From: Axinella damicornis
Lineage: Eukaryota > Porifera > Demospongiae > Axinellida > Axinellidae
DNA length: 64,000 bases
NCBI GenBank assembly: GCA_963931865.1
Contig: OZ007505.1
Span: 8,925,415-8,989,414 of the forward strand
Reading direction: 5' to 3'
Shown: positions 31,922 to 44,900 of the stretch, piece after piece
Position numbering within the stretch: the first letter of the stretch is position 1
Layout: each line of letters starts with the position of its first letter
Translations under genes and position numbers: made by a program
Notes under the pieces: generated by a model
What the model was told of the DNA's origin: nothing
Database searches by the model: none
What the model saw: only the letters and a program-made list of their open reading frames with translations

Positions 31922-32234
31922 GCAGTAAATGATAAAGAGTGAACATCTGTGCGCCATGTGTGTGGTTGTACAATGTGTGTTCAATGAAACCACTATGAGC
32001 ACCCTTGCTAGTGAGCAGCACAGGTACGAGGGTATCAGACTCTTTAGTGTTTGCCCCTCAAATTGAGAGTGATGTGCGTGAAGTACAAGTATCTTGACTT
32101 ACAGTGTCCCTGTCTGAAGGTGGGTCTCGCTCCTCCCACCTCACTGAAGTTGTCTCTATCCGCTGGTGAGTGTGACCGTTGCCTGCGGTGACCTACCACA
32201 ATGTCCGATGCTGTGCCCCTATTAGGGAAGTCCC

Positions 32235-32540
32235 ATGGCGGGCCTGATGTGTGGGTGGGGCCAGAGGGGAAGATGCTACTACACAATAATCTTGAAGACA
32301 TCTTACAAAGTGGTATTCAAGCTTCATTCAAGTCACCAGACTTCCCCCACCATCCTCCCTCCATTTTTCTTGGGGAGGAGGGGAGCTCCTCTGCTGTGGA
32401 CCCAGCTAGTGGCTTAGTGGTAAGAGCTAGTATCCAGAAAGCCTTGGCTTGGGTCTTAACAGGTCTGTAATGTTCTCTCTCTCTACTGCTAATCATCACA
32501 CCAGTTCTCATGTTCCATGGCACACAGTGAGCACCACCCA
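32235..32540. repeat. Interspersed repeat with a tRNA-like A box, copy 1
   Basis: Shared with 37085-37400, including 'gaagacatcttacaaagtgg' and 'gtggcttagtggtaagagc'. The latter fits a pol III A box (TRGYNNANNNG). The B box is degenerate ('gggtcttaacagg'), so a SINE origin is only possible. Confidence 0.55.
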
Positions 32541-33059
32541 CACACAAGTCATATCACATGCACCCATGCGGAACTATTACAAGCGACAAACGCTGGGGTG
32601 AGAAGGCCTGGGAATGAGGCTAGACTTCTGGTACGCTGGCGATTGGACTGAAATGGCCAAAATTTTCAGAAGGAGAAAGCGAAGTTTCACGTATTGTTAA
32701 ACCAACTACATGTTCAACGCTTGGTGTATATGACAGTTGCCCCCCGCTAGCAAGATAGCTATGATAACTTTCTCTAGTGCTTAAATTTGCGGGTTTTCAA
32801 ATTTTGCGAATTATGAGATTGTGTTGTTCGCAAAATTATTTCATCCCTTTGCTGACAGCTAGCTGATGAATGTGTGAATCAGTGAGTGCGCATGAAGTTG
32901 CTCATAAACTCAATGTGGGTGTGGCATGTTTGGGCAGTGAAATTATCTCAACAAAATTAGCAAATTTAGATTCACAAAATCTATGCACTATATGGTACCA
33001 TATCCTAATTTCTGTTCCCTGGCGTTGCTGGGCTCAAAACTGCTCACACAGGTAATTTC

Positions 33060-33540
33060 AGCTATACAAGCGTATACGTGCTTAACCACGCCCACCAATT
33101 AACGGACTTGCAATCAAGTATCCCGAGAAATGGCAAACCGCTGTAGCTGAAAAACGGGCGATGTATGCTGGAAATGGAAGCCCTACAAAGCCAGACGGCT
33201 ACTTTCTGACCCCATTTATGCCAAAAACGATGGAAATGGCCCTCCCAGTGCCGACCAGGACCTTTCTACCGCGGAGCCCAGACACGGCCATGCTGCGGAG
33301 GGTGCAAACAGCATGGAAATGGCCCTCCCAGTGCCGACCAGGACCTTTCTACCGCGGAGCCCAGACACGGCCATGCTGTTTGCACCCTCCGGGTGCACCC
33401 ACCCACCTCCCCCTGTCCCGCCCTTTCTGCTGTCGCAGAACCTATCTCCCAAGGCATGCAAGGACATTGCCGGATGTGACATCATGAAGCTGAAAGTCTT
33501 ACGTTGCAGATATGCAACGTTAATAGGACTTAAAGGGTTA
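33060..33540. repeat. Interspersed repeat, copy 2, with an 83-bp internal duplication
   Basis: Homologous to 14120-14480. A segment beginning 'atggaaatggccctcccag' occurs at 33230 and again at 33313. Confidence 0.7.
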
Positions 33541-34018
33541 ATTATAGGTATACTGTTCCAGAGATTGAAGAAGTCCGCCAAACACTCAGTGAACTAAACG
33601 GTGTTTCAACCCAGGGTGTGCTGTATTTAGGTAGAACATTCATTTGCAAAAACTTGCCTTCCAACTTCAATTTGCTTCCAACTGCGCCGGATGTTGTCGG
33701 CAAGTCTTTAAATTGGAGATGCCGGAAATCTTCTTGAGCTCTCTTACAACTGCATGAATGGATGGACAGCATATGGCAGACTAGTCCAGGGCCATTGCAT
33801 TCTTAATAGCGATGAAATGCACAAATATGTGTGCGGAACAATCTCACAGCAGTAAAGGGGTGTGTCACGGTTCTGAAGGTCATAATGACAGTTTAAGCGG
33901 CAGGTTTAAGGGTGATGCAGGCCCTGATGAGAAACAAGTAATCAACTTTGCTTGACCTAATGTCTGAATAAGATGTTGATCTATATTATTACACGGCCAG
34001 GCAAAGTTATTCACAGCT

Positions 34019-34040
34019 GGGGGGGGGGGGGGGGGGGGGG
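34019..34040 (+). repeat. Poly-G run (22)
   Basis: A homopolymer of 22 guanines, prone to sequencing error. Confidence 0.95.
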
Positions 34041-34469
34041 AATCCAGATGTATTGCAACAATATCAATTTGAATACCGTACAGTGCTTAAATTTTGCAGG
34101 TCTAAGTGTCGCAAATTGCTGTTTTTTGTTGAAATAATTTCGTGTGCGAGTTCACTGCCCACACAGCCACACTGAGTTTTTTTATGGGCGGTGTGATGTG
34201 TTGATCCTTGAAGTTCTAGTTATCTCATGCGCACTCACTGATTCACACGTTCGTCGGCTAGCTACATGTCAGCAGAGGGATTTCTGTTTTCAAGGTTGAA
34301 GCAATGGGCCTTGGTAATCACATTTTAGAAGGCGAACAATTATGAAGCAATTGCTGTGTCTATCTAACATAAAAGCCGTTGTGCGAGATTAATTCAGCAA
34401 TGCAGCTGGTTGTGCCATTCTCAGTTTCAGAAACCAGCTACACTGGGACAAAATTAGCCTCGTTCCCAT

Positions 34470-34531
34470 GCAATCAAAAACAGGAGGTGTAGAAGGCCTG
34501 CAGGCCTTCTTCACCTCCTGTTTTTGATTGC
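34470..34531. mobile_element. 62-bp palindrome inside a TAGCCTCG-type end
   Basis: A near-perfect palindrome with arm 'gcaatcaaaaacaggaggtg'. A family end (tagcctcgttccca) sits just before it at 34455. Confidence 0.7.
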
Positions 34532-35053
34532 TTGCAGTATGCAAAAACGGAGGGGAAAGGGATTGGCGCTAGGCCTGGAGGAATCTTCTCACGTGTTCCA
34601 CGGCATGACCGTCATAATTATGCCATCACGCCTCAGTCAAAGTTTTGTATGAGTCTGTGCTAGCTACGAAGAATCCGTGATGAAAGCCGTGCCACGGATC
34701 ACATGAGAAGATAAACGATGGTATGGTAGGGCCTGCATTTTAATATGGTCTGCAACTAAAAATACGGGCATACACGGGCTCTGGCACGTGTTCATATTGA
34801 CACGTGTCCATGTCATGTATATGTCGTCACTAAGTGACTGCTTGGATCTTAGACTGAGAGATAGGGGCGCGCAGGGTAAGTGTTCTATGAACTCAAGTCT
34901 TAGTGACTGTACCATGCACGTGTCAAAAATGTTGTTTAACGAATGACGCATAATTTGCGAAAATTTAGACCTGTGAAATTTTAGTGATATAATTATGGTA
35001 GTTACCCTGAACATCATCAAATTAGCTACAATAACTGTGGTACTGAAGAATAC

Positions 35054-37860
35054 TTACTCCTTGCAGGGAAGTGAAGTTATAATAGCCTTAGATCCATCCG
35101 GGAATGTGCGTGTTTTAACCTTGAAAGAAAGAAAAAACGTACAGTAGCATATAGAACACCTTGCCAAGGTCGTCATCCCTGCAGAAACAAAGAATTCTTG
35201 TTGAAAAAAGTATTTGTTTAGTACATGAACAGTTGCCTGACTAGTACCATGATTGTAGACTAGCATGCTAATTAGACAATAATTGGTCCCCCTGGGCTGA
35301 ATATCGCAGCCATACCCGGCCCCACCTTGCTGCGGATGGTGAGGTGCAGAGGTGCAGTGGACTCTCTGCTGCTTTCCAATTGCATGGGTTGTGGTGATTC
35401 TGGATTTTCCTGCTTTGACTTCTAGTGGTAGGACCGGAGCTTGTTTCAGAGGTGCAGTGGACTCTCTGCTGCTTTCCAATTGCATGGGTTGTGGTGATTC
35501 TGGATTTTCCTGCTTTGAATTCAATGCTGTGGAATAATGCTGTGGATTTACCAGTTTGAAGCTGTTCATCACAACATGATTAGTTGACAGTGAGCTCTGC
35601 TGACCATCAGAAAGAGGAAACACCTTCTGAGCAACCATTTGTGGAATCATGAATAACACCTCAACACACCCTTCAGTGATGTCACAGAGGTACAGTGTTG
35701 GCGACTGCAGACCAAGGATCTTGGCAATCTTTCTCCGAACATGACGTAAATCTTGCAGCCTTTTAATTTCATCGTCCAACTTCACGGTGAACTTTGCCCA
35801 ATTCTCTTTGTTGCTTTCATTGCCGTACACGTGTGAAGGAACTTCAAATATTCGTCGTTGACAATATTTTTCCAGGTCATCTAAATATACTCGCAAATTT
35901 GCTTTGTCCTCTGTAGTGCCTTTGTATTCTATGATGTACTCCAACAGTTCATAGTTGAAGAAGGACCAGAAGCACATCAACTCTAGAAAAATACACTGGA
36001 TGGAGCAAGCATTCCGTATTTTCACACCAGCATTGCTGAGGACAGGTTTTTTGTTTTCATACGTTTGAAAGAGTCCAATGGATAATATACTGATCGCTAA
36101 ATCCTCTGGATTCACTTCTTGCTTCTGTAAGGATTCATTTGTGCTAGTAACTAGACGACCATATTTACACATCATGCTTTTTGTCTCCTCCTTCAGACGC
36201 TCTTCCAAGTCATGCTTTTCCTCCTTTGTCAAGTTGCTTGTATCAAGATGTGGGAATGTTCTATCTGCACTCGGTGAAATACACTTGGGCATCTTTGGGC
36301 AACCATTAGCAAAGTATGAATCTATGGTGCACTCCCCACAAGGACAGACAAGCAGATGGTGCTGTTCGTCTGCCCCATTTCTCGATGACAAAAGAGGTCC
36401 TGTGAATAATATTATAATAATTCAAATTGGATGTAATGTTAACTTAAACACTTGAGACTGTCTATTTAGGGATGATCATGGTAGTTTGTTGCAGCCATAG
36501 GGCCAATTAAGCAAGTTTTACTTGGAACTAAAACTGCAGATGGAATTCGGCCAACTAGAAAAGCAGGGTATGGGAAACAGGAGTCACTCTTGTTACCAAT
36601 TACGGGGATGCCATCAATATGATGGAGAGAATATGAGCGTTTCCATCCCATTCCCTACTTTCTATAGTTGTTCCCCCCCAGATGCACGAGTCAATGAACA
36701 AGTCCACTTTCATCACCTTTCCAACACAACTTCAGCTAAAGCAGCTCTTGAGCTACTTTGCAACATCTGATTCACTAACGTCATAGTGTATGCTCTTGCT
36801 CCCTTTCCTGCAAACTGGTAAGAAGCTGTTAATTGGTAGGCATGGGTATTACAAGTGTTTGGTTAGTTTCAGCTGGAACATGCAGTGCTCCATATCGTAA
36901 GGCATAGTGCTATTCCGTCTATAATCACCTACCAAAATAGAAAGTAGGTAAGTTTCTTGTCAAAAATCGTGCACATCCCATCCCTAGGGTGTGCAGCAAT
37001 TTAGGGATGGGATAGACTAACGATGTGAAATGGAATTTCCCCGTGTTTCTTTGCTTTTCAAGAGGAGAAATACAGGACATCCTGAAAGCGGGCCTGGTGT
37101 GTGGGTAGGACCAGAGGGGAGGATGCTACTACACAATCTTGAAGACATCTTACAAAGTGGTATTCAAGCTTCATTCAAGCCACCAGACCTCCCCCACTCC
37201 TCCTCCCTCCACTTTTCTTGGTGAGGTGGGGAGCTCCTTTGCCATGGGCCCAGTGGCTTAGTGGTAAGAGCTAGTATCCAGAACGCCTTGGCTTGGGTCT
37301 TAACAGGTCTGGAATTTTCTCTCCCTCTACTGCTAATCATCACACCACTTCTCATGTTGCAGGTAGAACATGTTTCATGTTCCATGGCACACAGTGAGCA
37401 CCACTCACACACGTCATATCACATGCACCCATGCCGACCCGCTCACCTCCAGGTGAAACTTCTCTGATGCTGCTGCTGTTGCTCATCTCTGTCGACGTCT
37501 CGCTGAACTCGGACTCACTCCTTCCCTGTCTCCCTGCACTCCTCTCTGATTGGTGTTGATGTGGGGGCCTGGGATTGTGGCCAGGGTGTCTCGGAATGGG
37601 ACCAGCTTGGAAGGAGTACGGGTCTGTCATCTCTGAAAAGCTACTAAGGGGTTCTGAACTAGCTGTTGTGATGGAGCCGTTCGTTTGTCCTGGGGCATAC
37701 ATCGAAGATTTAACCTCAAATCCCACGCCCTCATCTGCGGGACACATCCCTCCATTAATACTGTGCTCCATGCTAGAGTCCAGGGGAGGACGAATGTACA
37801 CCACCTGCTCCTGACTCCTCTCAAGCGTATCATTGAGCGTATCATAGCTACTTTCGTGCA
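35054..37860 (-). CDS. Gene F: uncharacterised protein sharing a module with the NLR
   Basis: Two exons are supported. The first, 37860-37447, encodes a Ser/Pro/His-rich region; if unspliced upstream it could start at the Met at 37765 (MEHSINGG). The second, 36399-35054, is joined in phase 1, as in the NLR. The second exon opens with CPCGEC and GCP cysteine motifs, then a helical stretch (LTKEEKHDLEERLKEET). It then has a module at about 36199-35612 with FWSFFNYELLEYII and EGCVEVLF, matching YWDFLNYGLLEHVI and RGCVCVTW in the NLR. No NACHT or LRR follows. Near 35520-35347 a 101-bp tandem duplication changes frame, so the C-terminus from there is doubtful. A GTAAGT follows the last codons at 35056, so further exons are possible. 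Cellular role unknown; an immune-type adaptor is a guess. Confidence 0.65.
35347..35519 (-). repeat. 101-bp-offset tandem duplication in gene F
   Basis: A 72-bp block containing 'ctctgctgctttccaattgc' occurs at 35347-35418 and 35448-35519. The 101-bp offset is not a multiple of three, so the two copies are read in different frames. Confidence 0.85.
37085..37400. repeat. Interspersed repeat with a tRNA-like A box, copy 2
   Basis: Partner of 32235-32540. It lies in the intron of gene F. Confidence 0.55.
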
Positions 37861-38977
37861 CTGGTTAGACAGTCCCAGATATGTCATTACAACCTCACAT
37901 GCAGCCACTAGCTGCTCCTCACTGATCCTCAGCAGTTTGTGAGGGGTCAACAAAGGAGGTGTGGACACGGGGCTACAGCTGGTGGTAACCAAACTACTAT
38001 TACACACGTTTAACGTTAACTAGCTTTGTTACAGCTGCACGCTGGAAGTCAGACCAATTTTCCTTTGGAATGGATGACAGGATAGACTCGCTGTTCAATT
38101 CCTGTCGTGTCGCTGTGGCACACATCTGCCGATGAGGCAGCAACCGATGAGGCACCAGTGTGTATCATATTTGTGGCTTTGTTTGTGTTGGGCTAAATGT
38201 ACTTCTGGCAAGGCGCAGTTCACAATCTACCTTGGAAACAGGTCCTTAATTAATATCCCTAGACACGAATAGTTCAGCCATAGCTATATATATACCAAGT
38301 GACACAGTAGGAATTGAAACAGTTACTGGATACGGCGTGCCATTTTGTGTCAAAACTCGCATCTTTATGAAACCACGTGATCTACACTGATGTTTGCTAA
38401 ACATCAATCTTACTATACATCGATCAACATTTACTAAACATCTGTCTGTGTGCTAAACGTCGATCGACATTTGCTAAACATCGATCGACATTTGCTAAAT
38501 GTCAACTGATGTTTAGCAAACATCAGTCAATATTAGTGTAGTAGATCACGTAGTTTCCTTAAAATCCGAGTTTTGACACAAACAGCACACAGGAGGCATA
38601 GATCCCCCACAGGTTGCTGCTACGTATAAATTTTACCAAAATAGGGATAGGCAACAGTAAGAACTGTGGGACCAGTAATATTTTGATGACTAGCAAATTG
38701 TGCCCCACCCCCAAAACAAAACTTACTATAGTTATCTCACCAACTGAACAAGCAAAAAAGGTGATGTGACGGCAGACAGATGTCCAGTGTCCAGTAAGTC
38801 GCTCAGTTTGTTCCGCGTTTTGCGGTTAGAACCACGCTAGCTAGTTAGCGCGCGTTGAACTGAGAGGGCGGGGCTATTACTAATAGCACCGGTACCGCCC
38901 TAGTATTAGAGGTCGAAGTGCAAATTGCCCAAACGATGATGTCATCCAACAATAAATGCTTGAGCTGCAGTTAGCTG
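37861..38977. promoter_or_regulatory. Divergent promoter region between gene F (-) and P450 C (+)
   Basis: Near-identical to 14801-15942. It contains the CGATCGAC foldback (38343-38581) and GC box gggcggggc at 38866-38874. It differs by an 8-bp insertion near 38016 and small indels in the foldback. Confidence 0.6.
38343..38581. mobile_element. Foldback element with CGATCGAC repeats in the C/F promoter
   Basis: Counterpart of 15301-15547. The outer arms 'tgtgtcaaaactcg' and 'cgagttttgacaca' pair perfectly here. Confidence 0.7.
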
Positions 38978-41900
38978 ATGGGGTTGTGGATGGTGCTTAT
39001 ATCTCCACTGGGACTGGCAGTGGCTGCAGGGATCGTCCTGCTGATAGCCTATCTCATCTACAGGTACATTAGCTTAGCTGTGTGACTAGACTCTAGACCA
39101 TAGTCTGCATAGACATACTACACGACATATATCTATGACTAGACTAACTGCCCAGATATAAGTGATTGGGCCAACAGATTGCAGTGTTTTTCTGGAAGCA
39201 CAGATAAAGTAAGGGAGGGGATTTCCGGACAGTATTGTGATTCTGTACACGGCGCTTCATGGCCCTCGCTTTTTCTCTGTAGCCAAAAAATTATTATTGT
39301 AAGTGTGCATGCATACCGACCCCGTACTGCCCTGACTCGTAGCAGGTACAGTAACATTAATATGTTCATAGTTTGGTTTGAGTCAAGGGCGTTTTGAGCC
39401 GCCGAAGGCGGTGAGAGGGCATGTAACTCCGCTAACGGCAAAATCCAATCGATTCTATTTATAGAAATCACATGCTACATTATTAGTTTCGAGTTCTGCG
39501 GCGCGCGCAGCTCTGGCATGCTTACCGGGTAGTAACAGCCACAGTTCTGCATTCTCTAAGTAAGTTAGTAAATTTCTAGCCTAAACCGCTCCTGCTACAC
39601 TGGGTAGCACTTACAACTGCCTTCTCCTGGCCTATGTTTCGCCAGCAAACTCCGACAAACCGTGTCATACAGTAGAGATGGTCATGAAAAAGCCTACGGT
39701 ATCTGCGTGCAATGGATGCCACACGTAGGACAGACGGGGAGCCAGCTGTGTATTCTTTCACACAACAATATCGTATATCCGGTAGCCGCATTTTGATTTT
39801 GCCATTTACATTGTCAATACGTACGAGAGTTACATGCCCTCTTCCCTTTAGGGTTGATGTGCCCTTGGTTGAGTGTAAATACCTTAGCTAACATGTTTGA
39901 AAGCAATATTGTGACAGGCAGACAAAAGACACATGCACAGACATACAGACACCGGCATTGCTTAACCCCTGCTCATTGCTTAACCCCTGCTGCGCATGCG
40001 CATGCACATGTGAACGTGGGATAATAAGATTAATGACATAATGACAAGAATTCTAAATACATTGAGGCATTAAGGTACCTGCTTCCAGAAACATTTGTTA
40101 GCCGTGGCCATGTAGGCTCCATGGCTAGTAATGATAATCAATGGTCCTTCACCATCAAGGATGAACCTCAGAATTGTAACCTAGCTCTGTTACGAGAGGT
40201 TTTAAGTATAGGATAGAGCCCTTACAGGAGGGTTTAATCCACTGCAACCTTGACCAATTAACATCGACCTCGGTTCCCAGGGTATTTATGTCTGAATGGG
40301 AGGGTCTACCTTACTTATCCATACGTACCTCATAGCCAATGGTGAAAATTGTATGATAGCTTTAACACCCTGTGGAAGACTGCCAACATCATTGCTTCCA
40401 CCTCATTAAGTGGCCTAAGCGAGGTCAAGCCAGGAGAAGAGCTCACTTTACTTGGCAGTACATCAGAAAAGTTAGATCATTTTCTCCCGCCATGCCGTTC
40501 GCCTTGCTTCCTCCACAGACTAGGCATGACAGACATACCGTCGATCAGGAAATTATCATGTTGAAACCTTTTTGTGTGTCATATTTTTGCGTTATTTGAT
40601 TTTTGTCGCTGACCATATCGACGAAAATGTGTCGAAACACATCACCGTGCTCCTCCAGTTTCCTCCAAGAATGCAGTACTGCTGCAGCTGCACATGCTGA
40701 CTGGCAGACTTGCCAATTTCAGACCACAGAGTGGTGCTGTACTTGTAAGTGGCGCTGTACTTGTATGGACCACGCTTACCCTCCTGCCATGCCTTCTTCA
40801 CATATTATTCACTTCAGTGATTGCTTAGGCACGTATGGCAGAAGACAGTAAATTACTCCTCTAGGCTCACCAACAGGTAACGTAGATAAGCCGTCTTCCA
40901 CCACGGATAATAGAGCATGGTTCCCCGCACTCTATTATCCGTGTGTGCTTCCATGTGGTGGTGTTAAGGTTCCGGGCAGTCTAGCCGCTAGCCCCTCTCC
41001 GCCCAGCCGGTCAAGCAGGTGCGCAGCGAAGTGGCTTCGAAGCCGCACGCCCGCTTGACCGGCCGGGGGAGAGGGGCTAGTGGCTAGACTGGGTTCCGGG
41101 ATACCCAAATGTAATTAATCAAGTGGCCGTGACTTCCTAGTTTTAATGTGGAGCTTGCTCAGGTTCACCCTACTAAGCAAGGTTCACACATTATGAAGTA
41201 CAGTACAAGAGATGTACCATTGGATGCAGCGGAGATCAGCTGCACAAGCGCAAGGGTGCATGCGCCGCATGCAGTTATCGTACGACTCAGTGTTACAAGG
41301 ATTTTTTGACATCAAATTTTGCAGATTTTGCCGTAAGGGCATTGCAGATAGTAAGGGCATTCAGTGCACAACTTGTATTTTATCGAGACCTACCTTAGTG
41401 ACAGAGACCATAGTGAAAGCCCAGGGAGGTCTAAGATGAGAGATAGAAGCGATGGTTTGGGGTCTTCCGACACTCTGACTGCAGTCTACTATACACTCCC
41501 CCTTCCTTCTCCTCCCTCCAGCTATGCATATGCCCCGTTCCAAGTCCTGAAGCGCTGTGGCATCAAGGGACCCCAGCCAGTGGCCTTTTATGGCAACTAC
41601 AAGGAGATCAGTAAATTGGTACATCACAGAATGTCACATGCATGGATGCAGTACTTAAACTGTTGCATGCAGGAGTTAAGGTTTAAGGTTACGAGTTCGT
41701 CGTGCGGTGGGTGTGGCTAGACATTTTGATTTTCCTTGCACAGAAATTAAGCTAGTGAAATCAAACTTACTCGGCACAAGGAGGGTAGTCAACATGCAGA
41801 TTAAACATCATTATACGTAGTAGCTCATGCTGTAGCCATTGTATGCTAGTTAAATCCATTTTAGCAAACTATCACCAAAAATCTGTTGAGAGACATGCCC

Positions 41901-44900
41901 TAGGAAACTCTAGGGCTTGACGGAAGCATTTTGTGGCTAGGTTGAACAGTCCTTGAAAGAACGACCCTTGAGTGCGAATAACCACCATCATGACTCCCCT
42001 CTTTGGAATACAGCACCATATAACTTCGGAATGGTCATCACTATTTACAAAATGGCTTTGTCTGGACGTTTCTACACTTTCAATACAGTCTTCTAAGTCA
42101 ATGTCTGATCACACTGTTTCATTTTTGGTGACACAAAAAACCCAATGAAATAGCTCTTAATAAAGTATACAGTGCACGTATCCGCGTATGGGGATCCCGT
42201 AACCTTAAATGGTCGCCCATTATTAAGCTCACTTGTAGGCACATATTTTCAGGTTCGACTGTCATCCCAGTTACCCTTTATTCAGCACTGAAGTCTACCA
42301 GAAACTCTGCCATTCTTGATCCTACGGAGTGGTAAAAGCTATAATGAAGTGTACTTCCTATTCAAGGAATGTAATTAAGTGCATCTCGCTTATAGGTGCA
42401 TATTACTTTCCTGTGTAGATGTAGGCACATGCACCTAATAAGAAGTGACTATGGGCGTTTTTGACAAGCCGTAGACAGCATCACCTTCACGTTACATGTA
42501 CATGTCTGACTCCAGTGCACAAGACTCAAAACTGTGTTTGAAGTACAATCACGTGGGTAGTACGTGAAGGGGTAATAAGTGATTTGCAATCAGATTGCAT
42601 TTCATTGAATTAAGAATATTTTGCATGTACACGTTTCTCACACACAGGGAATTGTGAAGTTTTATGAGAAGCTCTACAAGGAGTATGGTTCTGTGTGTGG
42701 GTAAGTACAGTACATGTACATGTATGTGACACAGGGAACACTACAGAGCTTGCCTGTGGTGTGAATCCTGTGAATGGCAGGAGCTACTGCTGAGTAGGCA
42801 CACTGACAAAGCTGCCACAATAATATATTGTTTTATAGTTGCACAGGCAATGTCCATTTTGCTGTGACCCTTTCACAGGTTCTATGTGGGCCTTCGTCCC
42901 ACTGTGATGGTCGTCGATCCAGAGATGATCAAGCAGGTCATGGTGAAGGAATTCAACACATTCATGGAGAGAGAAGTGAGCCCCAACAACTGTCTCAGTT
43001 TGCAGTCATGTTATATAACTTGATTAGTCTACATACATGTGTAGCTTCATTCGCTTCAGCTACTGCTCCCTCATTGTCACACATGGGTCTGCATCTTGTA
43101 AAGATTCTCCCAATGGTAACCATGCATTGTGTCTACCAGTTGCCTCCTCCCTGCTCCAGTATTTCCCCAACTTTCTGGACACAAGGAAGAATGCTCCAAA
43201 GGGTCTGGACCAAGCAGAGGGGGAGGAGTGGAGGAAGGCTCGGCAAATGCTCTCCCCAGCCTTTTCTACTGCCAAAATGAGATTGGTGAGCCTGGTCAAA
43301 GGAATAGAATATAATTATTGAGATTTGAAATATACTTTGGCATCCACTTCAGATGGTTCCCCTTGTGAGGAACAGCCGTGAGACATTGGTTGAGAAGCTG
43401 GGAGAGTACGCAGAGCCTGGGAAAAGTGTGGATGTCTTCAGGTATGTATGTGCACAGGTGTTCTTTTCTTTTGACATGCAACTATGTACTGTGGTTTGCT
43501 CTCTTACACACACACACACACACACACGTACACAAACACATGCACACCTACATGCATGCAGCAACTACAAATCTTTCACCATGGAAACCATTCTAGCCGT
43601 TGCTTTCGGCCGGGTCGTGAACCTCCAACGAGGGGAAGCTGATCAACTCACTGATGCTTGTTTAGCCCTCTTCTCAAGCATCCAGGAGGGAGAGGGGTCA
43701 TCTCTTGAATTCTTAATCCTTTTGCTGAGTGAGTTGTGAATTGGGTGTGGAAACCCCATTTCCAGGCACTCAGAAGGTGAATAGGAGTGCCTGGTATTCA
43801 CCGTTCACACACGCATGTGGTGGAACTATACTCACATGTGCGAACAGTGGTACCAGGCCGGTGCTCCTCTCCCCTTCTGAGCACCTGGGAACGAGGCTAT
43901 AGGTATGGAATGGAGAAAGCAACAGAATACCATTTAGAAGCAGCCAAGGATTCTATGTGCTATGTAATCCCATGAGGCTGACTCTGTTTTGCCTGGAATG
44001 GGTCTGGGACATGGCCATACAGCAGTCATTTGTCACTTAGGAATTTAATTAGTTATGTAATCCAGTCATGAGTAACATGGTGTAACATGAGTGCAACAAA
44101 GATGCTTGAGCTTCAATCCCCCCCCCCCCCCCCCTCCCCAATATCTCCCCTCTCCCCTCCTCACCTCTCCCCCCTTTCTCTGTTTCTCCCTCTGCATGTG
44201 ACTTGTTCCTCCGTGGCAGGTAACTTCCCAAGTCTGGAATATGTGACTCCCTTGTTGCTACGTCTGTTAGTGAAGGGGGATCCAATGGGAGTTATCCGCA
44301 ATACTGCTCTCAGTCTGGTGCAGGCACGCAGAGCAGAAGACAGATCCACAAAGGTGAGTAAGCCATCACTGTAAGCTCATCTTTGTCAATGCTTTCAGTT
44401 TGACATATGTAGCAGGGAGATTTGAAAATTCAGTGAAAAACCAAGATTTTATTTCTAGTAGCCAAGCACACTGTGAGTGATACTGTCTACTGAATACTGG
44501 CTGCACGTAGCCTATGGCACCCCATACGTAGCTGCCTCAAACTAAGCTTTGTTGCTGTCCAAGTAGTAGTCTTGCAAGACAGTATCATGTGTCTTGGAAG
44601 ACTCACAAGAGAGATTGCCACTTTCTTGCAAGATGGTGCAAATTCTTGTAAATGGTCTTGCAAGAATCTTGCACATGCGCCACCAGTCTTGCACGAAAGT
44701 ACTGTACGAATTTTGCATTACTTTCTTGCAAGACTCGGAAAGAAAATAGCTAGTAGTTTTCGTGCAAGATGCTGCAAGATCTTGCATGAATCTTGCACAT
44801 GCGGCCCCAGACCTTGCAGGATTCCATGTGCAAGATTGTGCAAGATTCTTGCAGATCGTGCAGGATTGTGCAAGAAAGTGGCCATTTTTCTCGCAAGATA

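Larger units (their letters stand above)
29733..35053. other. Repeat-rich intergenic region between E and gene F
   Basis: No intact gene was recognised in 5.3 kb. It contains a LINE 3' end (30183-30400), 37-bp tandem repeats (30421-30525), a GT microsatellite (31177-31275), a foldback element with a helicase fragment (31295-31921), a repeat shared with 37085-37400 (32235-32540), a repeat shared with the NLR intron (33060-33540), poly-G (34019-34040) and a palindrome (34470-34531). Confidence 0.7.
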
